A DNA stretch of 64,000 bases from Sugiyamaella lignohabitans (GCF_001640025.1 NC_031672.1:5084001-5148000), one strand, 5' to 3'; positions 20,432-31,389 are shown, counted from the first letter of the stretch. The notes: generated from the sequence alone by a model not told the origin. Program-made: numbers and translations.

Positions 20432-20973
20432 TTACTTCTCTTGCTCAGCGAGCTTCTTCAATCTCTCTTTTTCAAGGTTGTATTGGCGCTCTTTCTCGCG
20501 GTTTTCAACTGTTTGCCGGGCCTGAACACCCACCATGCGGTCAAGTTTGTTCATTTCGACCGAACCTCTAAGAAATGCTGGGTTATCTCGGTATTCCACA
20601 GATTTCTCCTCCATGATTTTGCCAAATTCCTCACGCATTTTCTTCTCCGTTTCATATTGCTTGCGAAGCTCGGGTGACAGCCTCTGGATCTGTTAGTTAA
20701 CGGCTCAAAATCGATCCAACTCGGGTCAATCTAAAACCATTGGTTCTCTCCGGGTATCTATACTCGAGCCCTAAGAACGACAGCCAAATCTCGACTCAAT
20801 CCCTGCTAATCAGGAAATGTTGGCAGAGCTGGGGTTCAGCTCTATGCAGAGGATGCACTTACGTTGATAAATTCTTCGTCAGTTGGGGTGGTATACTTGA
20901 TAACAAGGAATCCGGCACCAACCATCGACCCCGAGGCCACGAGAAACTGAATCCATCTCCCTAAACTAGGCAT
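20432..20973 (-). CDS. CBP4: Assembly factor for mitochondrial cytochrome bc1 complex, Cbp4
   Basis: 122 aa from two exons, 20973..20863 and 20689..20432. The intron begins GTAAGT and ends TAACTAACAG. Residues 8-26 form one membrane helix, followed by KYTTPTDEEFI and, after splicing, QRLSPELRKQYETEKK. These blocks match yeast Cbp4, which acts with Cbp3/Cbp6 in cytochrome b assembly at the inner membrane. The rest is a charged helix. The short second exon alone is not recognisable, so the join is what identifies the gene. It converges on ERG1. Confidence 0.9.
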
Positions 20974-21519
20974 CTTCGTGCTGTTGGATCAAGCGATGAT
21001 TAATATCTGGAATGTTACAGGCCTGAAAACGGTGCCAGATCATCTGCGTAAAGGGTCCTGAGATGCACTTAAAGGACACCCTCCATGAAGCCATAGTCCA
21101 ACAAGAATTGTGCGAAATTTCTCCAGTAGTAATTAATTCTCGTCTTATTCAAACACTAACTAACTGGGTGCTTCGGACATGCCTCCGGCGGCTGGGGCTT
21201 CGCCCCAGACCCCACTGCTCCTCTCGCTGCGCGCTCGAGTCGTTGCGTCGGGGATCTAGTCTCCTGCGAAGCAGGAGCTACGGGGTCTGGGGCGGAGCCC
21301 CAGCCGCCGGAGGCATGTCCGAAGTCACCAAGAATGATACCATACTTGTGAGAGTAAAATTTAGCGAGGTGTAGCTTGCTGCAGGGTCTAATATGTACCC
21401 CTGAGATTTCCCGTTTGGCCAATGCGAGGCTCTATTATCCCATAAGTAGTATTATATTAATGATATTTTAATTTAGTTAACCTTATACTATCAACAGGCC
21501 AAACCAGTTGGTTCGTCGA
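20974..21519. other. Intergenic region between CBP4 start and MLS1 end
   Basis: Holds composite GC element 3. Otherwise nothing seen. Confidence 0.5.
21180..21315 (+). mobile_element. Composite GC inverted-repeat element (full copy 3)
   Basis: The left arm (21180..21239) has TGCCTCCGGCGG, CTGGGGC-TTC-GCCCCAG and CTCCTCTCGC. The right arm (21261..21315) has CTCCTGCGAAGCAGGAG and GCCCCAGCCGCCGG and ends GGCA. The inverted symmetry continues into the flanks: CTTCGGACA on the left mirrors TGTCCGAAG on the right. Confidence 0.88.
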
Positions 21520-23163
21520 TTACAACTTCTCGTAAGAGCTTCTGGTGGTTTGAATGGAAGGATAAAGCAGGGTGGTAAGGAAATCGCTGTAGGTCTGGTT
21601 CGTGATCTCGGGCTTGAGGTATTCGGCGGCTTTGTCGAATTTGTTTCCGGCCGGAGCAGTCTTCTTGATCTTAGATACCTCCTCAGAAAGAATTTTGCTG
21701 ACATAGTCAGCAGTGATCTTAGTTCCCTCAGCAGTGACAACGCCATGCTTGACCCATTGGTTGAGTTGGGCACGCGAAACCTCAGCAGTGGCAGCATCCT
21801 CCATAAGAAAGTTGATGGGGACACATCCAACACCTCTTAACCAGGCCTCCATATAACCAAGGGCAATGAACAAGTTCTTACGAATACCAGCCTCGGTGAT
21901 CTTACCGCCAGGGATGAAGGGGTTCAGAAGGTCACGGGCAGTGACATTAACCTCCTCCCGTCGCTTGTAGATTTGATTAGGAGTTGGCATGTACTTGTTG
22001 AAGACCTCAAGGGCAATTTCAGCCAATTGAGGATGAGCAACCCAGGTACCATCATGACCAGCAGTGGCTTCACGAATCTTATCTTCGTAGACACCGTTCA
22101 TAGCAGTCTTATTAGCAGCCTCATCGCCCTTGATAGGGATTTGAGCAGCCATACCACCCATGGCATGGACACCTCTACGATGACAAGTCTTAATAAGAAG
22201 CTTGACATATGAACTCATAAATGGGACCTTCATAGTAACATCAGTTCTTTCGGGAAGAATGAAATCGCCATGTCCTCGCAATTTCTTAATATACGAGAAG
22301 ATGTAATCCCATCTACCACAGTTGAGACCAGACGAGTGCTCGCGAAGCTCGTAAATAATCTCGTCCATTTCAAACACAGCCAAAATAGTCTCGATAAGCA
22401 CAGTACCACGAATAGTACCTCTGGGAATACCAATCCAGTCTTGAGAGAGCTTGAACACATCGTTCCAAAGACGGGCTTCCTTGTGAGACTCCATCTTAGG
22501 AAGATAGAAATAAGGCCCGAATCCTTGCTTGATGGATTCCTTGGCATTGTGGAAAAAGTAAAGACCAAAGTCGAAAAGAGAACCAGAGATGGGCTCACCG
22601 TCAACACGGAAGTGGACTTCATCCAGATGCCATCCTCGAGGACGAACAATCAGGGTGGGAATCTCTTTCTTTTGATGTTTGGAACGATCGGTATTAAGCT
22701 TGTAATTCTTACCACCAGTTGTAAATGCAATATCTCTACGAACAGCATCGTAAAGATTGATTTGTCCATCAACCATATTATACCAAGTAGGAGCAGAAGA
22801 GTCTTCGAAATCCGACATATAAGTGTAGACATTTGAATTCAAGGCATTGATAACCATTTTACGATCGGTGGGACCGGTGATTTCGACTCTACGGTCTTCA
22901 AGACCAGGAGCTGGGGGAGCACCTTGCCAGATAGGATCATTACGGATATGGGCAGTTTCGGGTAGGAAATCGGGGAGTTCACCTTCATCAATTCTCTTTT
23001 GACGGTCGATACGAGCCTGTAATAATTCTTTTCGGGTAGAATTGAACGTTCTGTGAAGAGTAGCCAAAAATGCAATTGCCTCTGGAGTAAAGATCTTTTT
23101 GGCCTCGGGAGGTACCGGGATGTGCTGAACACCTTTTACGAGTGAATCAATAGGTGCAACCAT
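21520..23163 (-). CDS. MLS1: Malate synthase
   Basis: 547 aa from the ATG at 23163. Condenses glyoxylate with acetyl-CoA in the glyoxylate cycle. Family landmarks are dense: [17 protein letters not shown]-type [92 protein letters not shown] and [14 protein letters not shown]. The C-terminus is ...SSYEKL, not SKL. Glu at the second-last position is not canonical for peroxisomal PTS1, so location is uncertain. A CSRE-like palindrome lies about 350 bases upstream. No intron is needed. Confidence 0.96.
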   Translation of the reverse strand: MVAPIDSLVKGVQHIPVPPEAKKIFTPEAIAFLATLHRTFNSTRKELLQARIDRQKRIDEGELPDFLPETAHIRNDPIWQGAPPAPGLEDRRVEITGPTDRKMVINALNSNVYTYMSDFEDSSAPTWYNMVDGQINLYDAVRRDIAFTTGGKNYKLNTDRSKHQKKEIPTLIVRPRGWHLDEVHFRVDGEPISGSLFDFGLYFFHNAKESIKQGFGPYFYLPKMESHKEARLWNDVFKLSQDWIGIPRGTIRGTVLIETILAVFEMDEIIYELREHSSGLNCGRWDYIFSYIKKLRGHGDFILPERTDVTMKVPFMSSYVKLLIKTCHRRGVHAMGGMAAQIPIKGDEAANKTAMNGVYEDKIREATAGHDGTWVAHPQLAEIALEVFNKYMPTPNQIYKRREEVNVTARDLLNPFIPGGKITEAGIRKNLFIALGYMEAWLRGVGCVPINFLMEDAATAEVSRAQLNQWVKHGVVTAEGTKITADYVSKILSEEVSKIKKTAPAGNKFDKAAEYLKPEITNQTYSDFLTTLLYPSIQTTRSSYEKL

Positions 23164-23506
23164 TTTGTCTGTATGTGAAAGTATCAATCAACAAGAATAA
23201 TCAAATCAAAACTGTATATAAATAGAGGTACTGATATCGCGAGTTGATCGAAATGTAATACTTAGTAGTGAGTACTATGGATTCGAAATCAGTTAAAAGG
23301 ATAAAAAATAAATAAAAAAACCTGGGGGAGGAAGACTAACCCAAGCTATTTATATAATTTGGCTAGATCGGCCCCGAGTAAACTCCACCCCACATTTCAA
23401 GTCTGATATCGAGACGATAATACTGGTCCCCTGTTGCCATGTGCGTCAAATAACCTTGCGATGGCCCGAATCTTGCCCAGTTCCTAAGCTCTTTTGGGTT
23501 CTCCGT

Positions 23507-23521
23507 ACATCGGACCGATGC
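23507..23521. promoter_or_regulatory. CSRE-like palindrome upstream of MLS1
   Basis: CATCGGACCGATG at 23508-23520 is a perfect palindrome around a central A. Read either way, it matches 10 of 11 positions of the carbon source-responsive element CCRTYSRNCCG (recalled consensus) bound by Cat8/Sip4 in yeast. It lies about 350 bases before the MLS1 start, a gene classically controlled by CSREs. Confidence 0.45.
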
Positions 23522-24690
23522 TATTTTCTTGGGGTTAGGACCTTTATCCGGGCTGTCTCGCATTATCGTCGTGCATACAGCCTCGGGGGTTAGCTTGACT
23601 ATCCGGCGGCCGCGCGGAACTCTCTCGGACTAACAAACCAACTCCGACATGCTAATACCGGCAATTCAGGTAACAAACCTATTATTTTCTTATCATAAAT
23701 GTGAAAATTTTTATTGTTTTCCACAGTGTGAGAAATAATACCATTGTTAATGTTGATAATTTGTTAGCTGATTTTACTAATCAGTATTGCTAAGGTACCT
23801 GCCTCATTATCGGCCTATCATGGGGCTGATCGTCCCACTGAACCGAATGAAATTGCCCAGCTCGGCCTCGGCAGTCTGCGTCCTCCACATATCCACCACA
23901 CCCAAGTCTGACAAACCCGAGCCCGGAGGTTTTTTTTTTTTTGACTCGGGTAACGGGTAAACCATTAGGTCTTCACGTTGCAGGATCTTTGGTGCGTTCG
24001 GACCAGGAATATCGGTGTAGCGTGTGAAACTGGTAGAGTCATCTGGAAACTTCCGGTTTTAATTTGTCCGAGAACGGTGGTGTGACACATGGGCACATGG
24101 AGATATAGAGCTTTACGAAGATGTACGACTTGTTCAGTGACCTGTAGCAATGTGACTTTATATTATCACATGACTAATAGTTCTGTTTAATTTTGTTACT
24201 GACTAACACCACTTTTTTTAATAAATGGGCATGTTTTCAGTTGCTGTGTGTGATTTTGTTAGGTTGGATAATTTCTGATATCTAATATATGATATACAGG
24301 TCAGGTACCACAACCCTTATCATACCTTATCGCGGCGATCTCAGATATATGGCGCACTTGACAACTTGACAATGGAAACGGATAATCTATAATTATTGAG
24401 AAAATATTGGGATTGACCGGAACTTCATAGAGCTTATATGAGATTTATACATTCAGACTTTACCTTTATGAGCCCATAGATGGAGTCGTCAATCCAGCTC
24501 TCATTCTGAGTTGAGTTGTTAGGTGATTAACACCGATTGTTTTCGTATCCATCAAAACCTATAATAGCTGAGAAACTCTTTCCTGGCACCGGAATACCAG
24601 TATTCCAAGATTCGAACCCAAGTACTATATCTAAAAACTTTCACAGATGTGGAGACATCTAATCGCCTGAAGATTCTAACCTTGTCAAAA

Positions 24691-24698
24691 TCACGTGA
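24691..24698. promoter_or_regulatory. TCACGTGA box, 76 bases before APS3 start
   Basis: Perfect octamer palindrome, the consensus of Cbf1-type bHLH factors. Confidence 0.5.
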
Positions 24699-24773
24699 CG
24701 ATGAAAATCATCTTCTCCAGCATCTCCATGTAATACAACATGTTACGTTAACGATTCAACCATATTGGACACC

Positions 24774-25394
24774 ATGATCCATTCCGTGATAATAGGTAAG
24801 TGGATATGAGGCTTGTCTATATACAGGATAATCTAACTCATTGCAGTCAATAATAGTGGACTACCGCGTCTAATCAAGTTTTACACCCCAGTGGATATCA
24901 ACACACAATCAGTGCTGTTGAAGCAGGTGTATACAATATTGTCACAGAGAACTTCCAATGAATGCAGTTTCGTTACTCCACCCCCTCTGTTATTAGAAGG
25001 TATGGAGGACGACGTGATAAAAGTCATTTACCGACATTACGCCACCCTCTATTTTGTATTTATTGTCGACGAACAGGAAAGCGAACTCGGCATTTTAGAC
25101 CTGATTCAGGTGTTTGTGGAAAGTCTTGACCGGTGCTTTGAGAACGTTTGTGAATTGGACCTTGTATTTGGATGGCAGGTTCTGCAGACTGTTTTAGGAG
25201 AAATCATTCAGGGGGGTATGGTCATTGAGACTAGCATAAATAAGATTGTCGCGGCTGTAGATGACGCCAATCGGGCGGGTGGAAACGGTAACAGTGGAGG
25301 TACTGATGATTCAGCGATATCAAAAGCATTCTCAAACGCTACTTCCGCATTGCAGGCCATGACAAGAGAAGGAAGGATATGGCCCAGCCGATGA
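24774..25394 (+). CDS. APS3: AP-3 adaptor complex sigma subunit
   Basis: 189 aa. Exon 1 is only 22 bases (24774..24795), encoding MIHSVII plus one base. The intron 24796..24846 has GTAAGT and TCTAACTCATTGCAG. Exon 2 is 24847..25394. The product has the sigma-adaptin longin fold: VNNSGLPRLIKFY after the first strand, YRHYATLYFVFIVDEQESELGILDLIQVFVE, and FGWQVLQTVLGEIIQGGMVIETS. The DEQESELGILDLIQ block indicates AP-3 sigma (Golgi or endosome to vacuole transport) rather than AP-1 or AP-2. The C-terminal Gly/Asn/Ser extension is poorly conserved. Confidence 0.92.
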
Positions 25395-26419
25395 AGTTGT
25401 TGATTCTTCAAGGCGCTCATTTTGTCGATAAACCATATATAGTTAGGGTCTAAGGTTGTATGCCCGTTAGCCTGTTTTGAATTTCACTTTTGTTGACCTT
25501 GGCTACCTTTGTCTTATAGACTGTCGAAAGCGGAACTAAGTTTTTGGCTGTTACCCCGCATCATCACCGTCACCTCTATGTAACCCCTCACACCTTTTCC
25601 ACTAATTCTCTCCACATTATTTAATTTCATGTGTTTTATGTTTGATGAATACATTTGTCTATCTTGTATCTGGTGTTGTTTAGTTAGGTTAGCACTTAAA
25701 GACCATATCTACCATCGCCAATTTGCACACCCTGTCACCTCCAGTTCATGTCACTCCAAAACCTGCGAGAGTCGTGAATGTCTGTCTAATCGTCATCTCG
25801 TTTCATCCAATTCACTCGACCAAATCTTATTTCTTATCCCCCTCTTCATTGCATCTCCAATGCACCATACGTGTACATCCCATGCAACAGCTTAGTTTCT
25901 AAGTCAAACTGCCGCCTTCATGAAAACTTTAAAAACTCTTGATTTGTCCTCTGGTTTTTTCACTGAAACATATCTCTTAATGATTGATACAAACATGCAT
26001 ATAGAAATGAACTTGTTTAAACAATGGCCCTTCACCTGGCCCTGAGGCCGCAACGGAAAACAAGTACTATTCGTTAGTCTCTTTAAATCACTGACAATAA
26101 TCCTGTTTGATGTAAGGGGGTGGTGGTCTGCGACAAAAGCCTGGCCCCGCAGCGAGGCCCACTACTTTTATTATATTGAACCAAAAAATCGTTTGATATG
26201 ACTTTTTTCCTTTATGCTCACGCTTACTTCAGCCTACATATGTGTTTCTTAAAGTTTTGGCCCTGTCTCTGATTATATTTAGCCCTGACATTAGTATCAA
26301 TTACCGTACGGTCTTTTTTTTTTCTAGTTTAGTTTTCTTGTCACATCCTTCTTCCAGGTATTTACACTCGCTTGTTATCGAAATCAACGCTTTAGTTAAT
26401 CCCTGTTAGTTATATCATC
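25395..26419. other. Intergenic region APS3 / SH3 protein
   Basis: 1 kb. Nothing recognised apart from T-rich and C/T-rich tracts (for example 25550-25620 and 26310-26325) that may be leader or promoter sequence of the SH3 protein gene. Confidence 0.4.
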
Positions 26420-28237
26420 ATGGACAAGTTCAAGACAAGTTGGATAGTGGCCATTGTAGTTCCCGTGGTGGGGGTGATATTGCTAACAGGTGCTATTATT
26501 ATTTTGGTAATATGGCAGAGAGGAGGAAACTTTCGACGGTCTCGAATTCTCGCTGAGGCTTATGGGAAGAATAATACTTCGGCTTCACTAGAAGGTGATG
26601 ATTTAACAAACATGGCCCAGTATGACCGAAGACCGCCAAACGGTGGATATGCTGGTGAGACCATGTTCGGCCACAAACTGGTACCCGTGGCAGAATACCG
26701 GCGGAAGCAGCATCTCAACAAAATGATGACGGTCCCCGAGGCACATGACGATGACATCGAGCCATCTAATGGGGACAGTACTACTTCAAGCGATGCATCT
26801 CCTCATGGTAAAAAAGAGGAGGACAACATAAATGATCCATACGAAGAACTCAATTTGGACAAGACTGATTTGCACCTTGACGTCGAACGAAATTTATCTC
26901 AACGATCAAGATTCGGATCTTTTGTGTCCAATATATTCTTCGGCGGCCGCAAATCGGCAGATTCACATCTACAACGTGACTATGAGGCTCATCCATATAG
27001 AGCTCGTGAATACTCGCCAGAAAATGTCAACGAAGATGTAAAAGAGGAGAATAAAACAATTGATAATGACAATGCAGCAATAATTACCCCCAGCAGCAAA
27101 GTGCTCCCTGCATCCGAGTCGATACCTAAGCAATATGGATTTTCAGAGTCGGTCGACAGTAGCAGCAGCAGCTCGCCAGCACCTCGCATTTCCTTCCATA
27201 TTAACCAAATGTCTTCATTCCTGCCATCTGAACTGCTTTTCGACAATAATAGCGAGAATAACTCGCTTTATTCGTTCACACATAGCACCAGAAGCCACAA
27301 GAAGCTGCAAAGACACAGTGGAAGTAATCAGTCTGCAGCGGGATTCAGCATTGCTAGTAATGGTACTTCTGCATTTTCAGTGGGCAGTGTACCTGGCAAA
27401 CGAGGCAGTTCATCCAACTTAACACCAGCAAGAAATGTCAAGCTTCAGTCACCATTGTTCAAAGAAGACTCTCGGCCCATTCGAAGACGACGGTCGTCAT
27501 TAACCCATCGAGGCTGTAATACCCCTTCAAGTGCGAGATCCACAAATGGAGACTCGCCATCAGCATCTGGCTCGACTGGATCGAGTCTCAAACAGGCCAC
27601 AATATTGACAGCCAGTCGACTGGTGCTAGATAAACCTCTGCCCGACAGACCAGACGACAATCCACACACAGCAGTTCCTGCTTCTCATAGAATGGGACTC
27701 GTTCCACCAGCACGGTCGCCTATAAGATCGCCGCTATCTCTTCAGACAGATTCAGAAGTCAGGCAGTCACCTCCACCAAAATTCAGCAAAAACTCTCCAC
27801 ATTCATCGGCCCGGTCATCGCCTCTAAGGGTAGCCAACTTCAGGCCACCATCCATAACTCCATCTCCAGGTAGCTCAGTCACTGCAGTGACGGCGAAAAC
27901 ATCACAGACGCCAGACTCCATCTCTGGTAGCATGAAACAACGAAGTACTATAGCCAGCGATGCGTCCCTACCTCTAGCACCTCCTCCACCAATGCCGGTT
28001 TCTGCTGAGCAGAACATGCAAGAAGAAGGTGTAGTAGCGGTGGTAGAGCAGATTTGCAGAGTAGCAACCTCGTTCAGACCCAAACTTTACGATGAATTAA
28101 CATTAAATAGAGGCGACAAAGTGGTGGTGTTCAAATTGTTCGACGACGGCTGGTGTACCGCGCAATATCTCGACGACTATCTCAAGGGAAGCAAAAACCA
28201 CGGCGTCTGCCCTCAGGGCTGTTTAACTCCTATATAA
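26420..28237 (+). CDS. Single-pass membrane protein with C-terminal SH3 domain (Fus1-like architecture)
   Basis: 605 aa. One membrane helix lies at residues 8-32 (IVAIVVPVVGVILLTGAIIILVI) followed by Arg-rich residues, so the long remainder should be cytosolic. About 500 residues of Ser/Asn/Pro-rich low-complexity sequence follow, with poly-Pro near 520. An SH3 domain covers about 542-605 (ELTLNRGDKVVVFKLFDDGWCTAQYL, with GVCPQGCLTPI). No N-terminal signal peptide is needed for this topology. Yeast Fus1 and related polarity or cell-fusion proteins share this plan, but sequence similarity to a specific one cannot be judged here. Confidence 0.8.
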   Translation: MDKFKTSWIVAIVVPVVGVILLTGAIIILVIWQRGGNFRRSRILAEAYGKNNTSASLEGDDLTNMAQYDRRPPNGGYAGETMFGHKLVPVAEYRRKQHLNKMMTVPEAHDDDIEPSNGDSTTSSDASPHGKKEEDNINDPYEELNLDKTDLHLDVERNLSQRSRFGSFVSNIFFGGRKSADSHLQRDYEAHPYRAREYSPENVNEDVKEENKTIDNDNAAIITPSSKVLPASESIPKQYGFSESVDSSSSSSPAPRISFHINQMSSFLPSELLFDNNSENNSLYSFTHSTRSHKKLQRHSGSNQSAAGFSIASNGTSAFSVGSVPGKRGSSSNLTPARNVKLQSPLFKEDSRPIRRRRSSLTHRGCNTPSSARSTNGDSPSASGSTGSSLKQATILTASRLVLDKPLPDRPDDNPHTAVPASHRMGLVPPARSPIRSPLSLQTDSEVRQSPPPKFSKNSPHSSARSSPLRVANFRPPSITPSPGSSVTAVTAKTSQTPDSISGSMKQRSTIASDASLPLAPPPPMPVSAEQNMQEEGVVAVVEQICRVATSFRPKLYDELTLNRGDKVVVFKLFDDGWCTAQYLDDYLKGSKNHGVCPQGCLTPI

Positions 28238-28282
28238 CATAATTTGATCTCTCGCTAACACTTGGACGAAGGGTCGTAGACA

Positions 28283-28335
28283 TGCCTCCGGCGGCCGGGC
28301 TCCGCCCGGACCTGGTTGTGCTCGCTTCGCGAGCA
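28283..28335 (+). repeat. Solo GC element, CCGGGC type
   Basis: TGCCTCCGGCGG, hairpin 1 CCGGGC-TCC-GCCCGG, then ACCTGGTTGT and hairpin 2 GCTCGC-TTC-GCGAGC. It starts 45 bases after the stop codon of the SH3 gene, in the same orientation. Confidence 0.88.
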
Positions 28336-29922
28336 GCGTTTGTGGGACCGTGGTTTCCGCGAACATGGGGTTTGTGGAGTCTGGGGAATGTTTAGGAGGC
28401 AGGTCGTGATAAGTAGCTCACGCGACCAAATCGTGCTCAGCCCGCATGTGGGCATGTTATCTACGTAAAGATCCACAAGAGACCCTTCGTAAACGGGCTA
28501 GCGTGGTTTGGCTAACGTATGAAATAATTAAACCGTACATGATCTGCCAACGATTTTATCCGTTTTCATCAGTAGGATGCATATCATGGCATGAGGGTCC
28601 TCGGCATTATCCAAGTCGCGTTTACAAGACACAAAAATCCTAAAAAAAAATCTTAAATAATTTAGCTTCTAACCATTTGTCAGCAGACTGACCGTGTAGC
28701 ATTCCCGCGGTTTAAAGTTACTATATAAATTTGTTTTCTAGGGTAGCGACTCTTGTACAACTGGCAGCTATTGTACTGCTAGTATAGAAAGGGCGTGTCA
28801 ATTGATACTGTGAAATACGGGCAGCTGCGATTGGCTAATCTAGAAAATAAATACACTGTATAATTTAATTTAATTTAATTTAATTAGATCTATAGAGGCA
28901 GAAAGTAGAGACCAAAGCAGAGAGCAGAGCGGACAACAGAGCATAGAAGCTTTTGATTGAGACCCAGCAGTGGATCAAGCTACTGCCGTATGGATATGGA
29001 ATTGATCCAGACTGATCGAGCTTGACTGTCAAGTGGACTGAAGTTTTTTGAGTGGCAGCGTGTATCCCATTCGGGTAAAAATCGTACATGAAAACACCGT
29101 TCATGACGAATATCACTATTCTAAGAAGACACATACATGCATGACTTTGCATGGCAGCTTAATTTTTGTCGTCTTATTTTCACATGCCCATGCTAAGTGG
29201 TTGAGCCAGTCCGGTCGACAACTTGGAGCGGGACTGCCGATTTGAAGGCTGCTGCAAGACGATAAGCCGGAGGCCGCTGTGGCCCTGGCGGCCTCACGCC
29301 GATTTCGCACCTGTCACTTTCCCACTCCCCACTTTGACTGCCCCTATTAAGAGCAGGTGTCAGCTGTTGGCAGTTCCCACAAATCAAATCAAATCAAGAA
29401 AAAAAAAATTAAATGAAAATGAGCATCCGGAATCAACCAGCATTACTAGTTTTACTAGCAAAAACCAGCCGGACTTAAGATTGCATATCAGAATTGCACG
29501 GACGGGTGCAATACGACATCCGCCATCATGCCCCTTCAACACAGCCAAACTAACCTAATTTCTATCTACCGTTACACTCCGCGCGAGAGCGAGACCGCCG
29601 TATTAATTTTAATTTTAAATGAAGTAGCTTAGTCTAGATAGCAATGTTCAATTGACCCCTCATACGTAAGTGGTGGTAATCAAACCATGTCATTAAACGG
29701 GTTGCAACTGAAGCATTACCCTTTTTTTTCATTTTTTTTTTATTTTGTTTTTCTACCCACGACCATATCGAACTTGTAAACTTCTGCTTTGACGCAGTCC
29801 TGTTATATGTTATAGACAGCTCCAATTGTGAGGGCCATGTATTTCAGGCAGAAATCGAAAAATCGAAAATAGGAGACTGCATAAACCTATACACGTCGCT
29901 CTCGAGCTTAACTTTCAACAGC

Positions 29923-30600
29923 ATGTCAGTAGCAATTGGACTGGCAAATTGCAGCTATTGCAGCAGTTGCAGTAAGTCTCCACCTTGTAGCTCGTGGCAC
30001 GATCAGATCCGACAGTAAGAGCAGCAGGTGAAGCAGCAGTTGAAGCGGCAGCTGAGCAGCACACAGGAGCGGCAACAAGTACCCCCGGTAGAAAATAAAA
30101 AAATAAAAAAAATAAAAAAAAACCTGGCAGAACTAGCATTAATAGATAGAGCATATTAGCAGTAGCATACTAGTAGTAGCATATTTTAGCAGTAGCATAT
30201 TAGCAGTGGCATACTAACAGCAGCATTTTGGAAGTAGCATACTAAGAGTAACATATTATTAGTACATAGTAGTAACTACAGCGTTAATAATAATGTAATA
30301 ATGTGTTAGCTAATATTAGCAAGCAATAACACCAATAATAGCACGAATCCAGTAGAAAAACCAAAAGAATATCACGAGACCAGTAACAAAACTAATACTA
30401 ACGGAAAAAATAATAAAAAAACCAGCAGTAGTGGTACTAGTTATAGCGGTTCAATAGCGGCAACAGCATCTGCAGCAGAACTGGTCGCGATTGTAGGTTC
30501 AGGTGCAGGTGCAGGTGCATACGTTGCCGGTAACAGGCAAACGCGCTGGCGGGCAACTTTTATTGATTATCTTTTTGGTGCCAAAGTTGGGATTGATTGA
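29923..30600 (+). CDS. Candidate two-exon gene encoding a small Gly/Ala-rich protein
   Basis: An ATG at 29923 opens 16 codons with four Cys, up to a good GTAAGT donor at 29972. A 3' frame open from 30309 to TGA 30600 can be joined at the AG 30318-30319 (exon 2 30320..30600), giving 109 aa. The C-terminal part has an Asn/Lys/Ser linker, an Ala/Gly membrane-like segment (AAELVAIVGSGAGAGAYVAG) and a basic tail. The acceptor choice is uncertain and no family is recognised. Confidence 0.22.
30146..30270 (+). repeat. Imperfect tandem AGCAGTAGCATATT-type repeat
   Basis: Eight or so diverged copies of (AG)TAGCATA(T/C)T with spacing of 12-17 bases. Non-coding, in the gap before CDC42. Confidence 0.65.
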
Positions 30601-31205
30601 TTTTGCGTTTCCTACTACATTTACATTTGCAGATTGACACACTGACAAAAGGTAGGTTGTTTATTTTGAGGGACAAATCGCTTTGATTGCATCTGTTGAA
30701 CGTGGCCAATATTTATTAGAGGTATGTTAAGAGTATTTGGAGGAAGAAAATGACAGGATTTGTTGTGGAACACGGGTCAAGTGAACCAGAGAATATGGCA
30801 GTTGGTAGTATAGTTGCAGTAACCCCTTGGGTCAGATACCGAGATAGGGGAAATTGGGCATTTGTCAGAGTCAGGAGGCATGAACGTGCGAACAACACAG
30901 AGATAAAACTGGTAAACAAACTCGTCACAAACTGGCTTCTGTTTGCTATTCAAATACAACAGGTTGAAAAAAAAATAAATCAACCCACTGATGGTCCAGG
31001 TGACTTCGTCGTCGTCATCCCCACCCGAATGAGGTTCTTGACAAACGAACTCAATCGTTCCAAAAGTCGCGCGCCATTTTCCTGAATCGAATCGGGCTGT
31101 ATCGACCAACTCTCCAGTCTCTGTTCTAGACGCCATTCTACCAAATTTCTCTTTTCTTTGGCTCTTCACTCGCCGACGGCTGTGGCCATTTGAGCTTGCG
31201 GAGCC

Positions 31206-31346
31206 TGCCTCCGGTGGCTGGGACTGTGCCCCAGACCCACCCGATTGCTCCTCTCGCTGCGCTCGAGTCGAGTGCTGGGACCACGACGAAACTCCTGCGA
31301 AGCAGGAGCCACGGGGTCTGGGGCAGCGCCCCAGCCGCCGGAGGCA
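31206..31346 (+). mobile_element. Composite GC inverted-repeat element (full copy 4), 43 bases before CDC42 ATG
   Basis: The left arm (31206..31268) has TGCCTCCGGTGG with a slightly mismatched first stem and CTCCTCTCGC...GCTCGAG. The right arm (31292..31346) has CTCCTGCGAAGCAGGAG, CTGGGGC-AGC-GCCCCAG and GGAGGCA. It probably lies in the CDC42 5' untranslated region or core promoter. Confidence 0.87.
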
Positions 31347-31389
31347 CACCCCCTCCCCGAGCAGAACACTAACAGGACCAGTAATTACG

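Larger units (their letters stand above)
23164..24773. other. Divergent intergenic region MLS1 / APS3
   Basis: 1.6 kb without a supported gene. It contains the CSRE-like palindrome (23507..23521), a GC-rich patch near 23602-23617, a T run at about 23931-23942, and a TCACGTGA box close to APS3. Confidence 0.45.
28238..31389. other. Long gene-poor region upstream of CDC42
   Basis: 3.15 kb. It holds a solo GC arm just after the SH3 gene, a (TTTAA)n run near 28862-28884, homopolymer A/T runs at 29397-29415 and 29700-29760, an AGTAGCATA repeat zone at 30146-30270, one candidate spliced gene, and composite GC element 4. Other frames show no family features. Confidence 0.45.
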
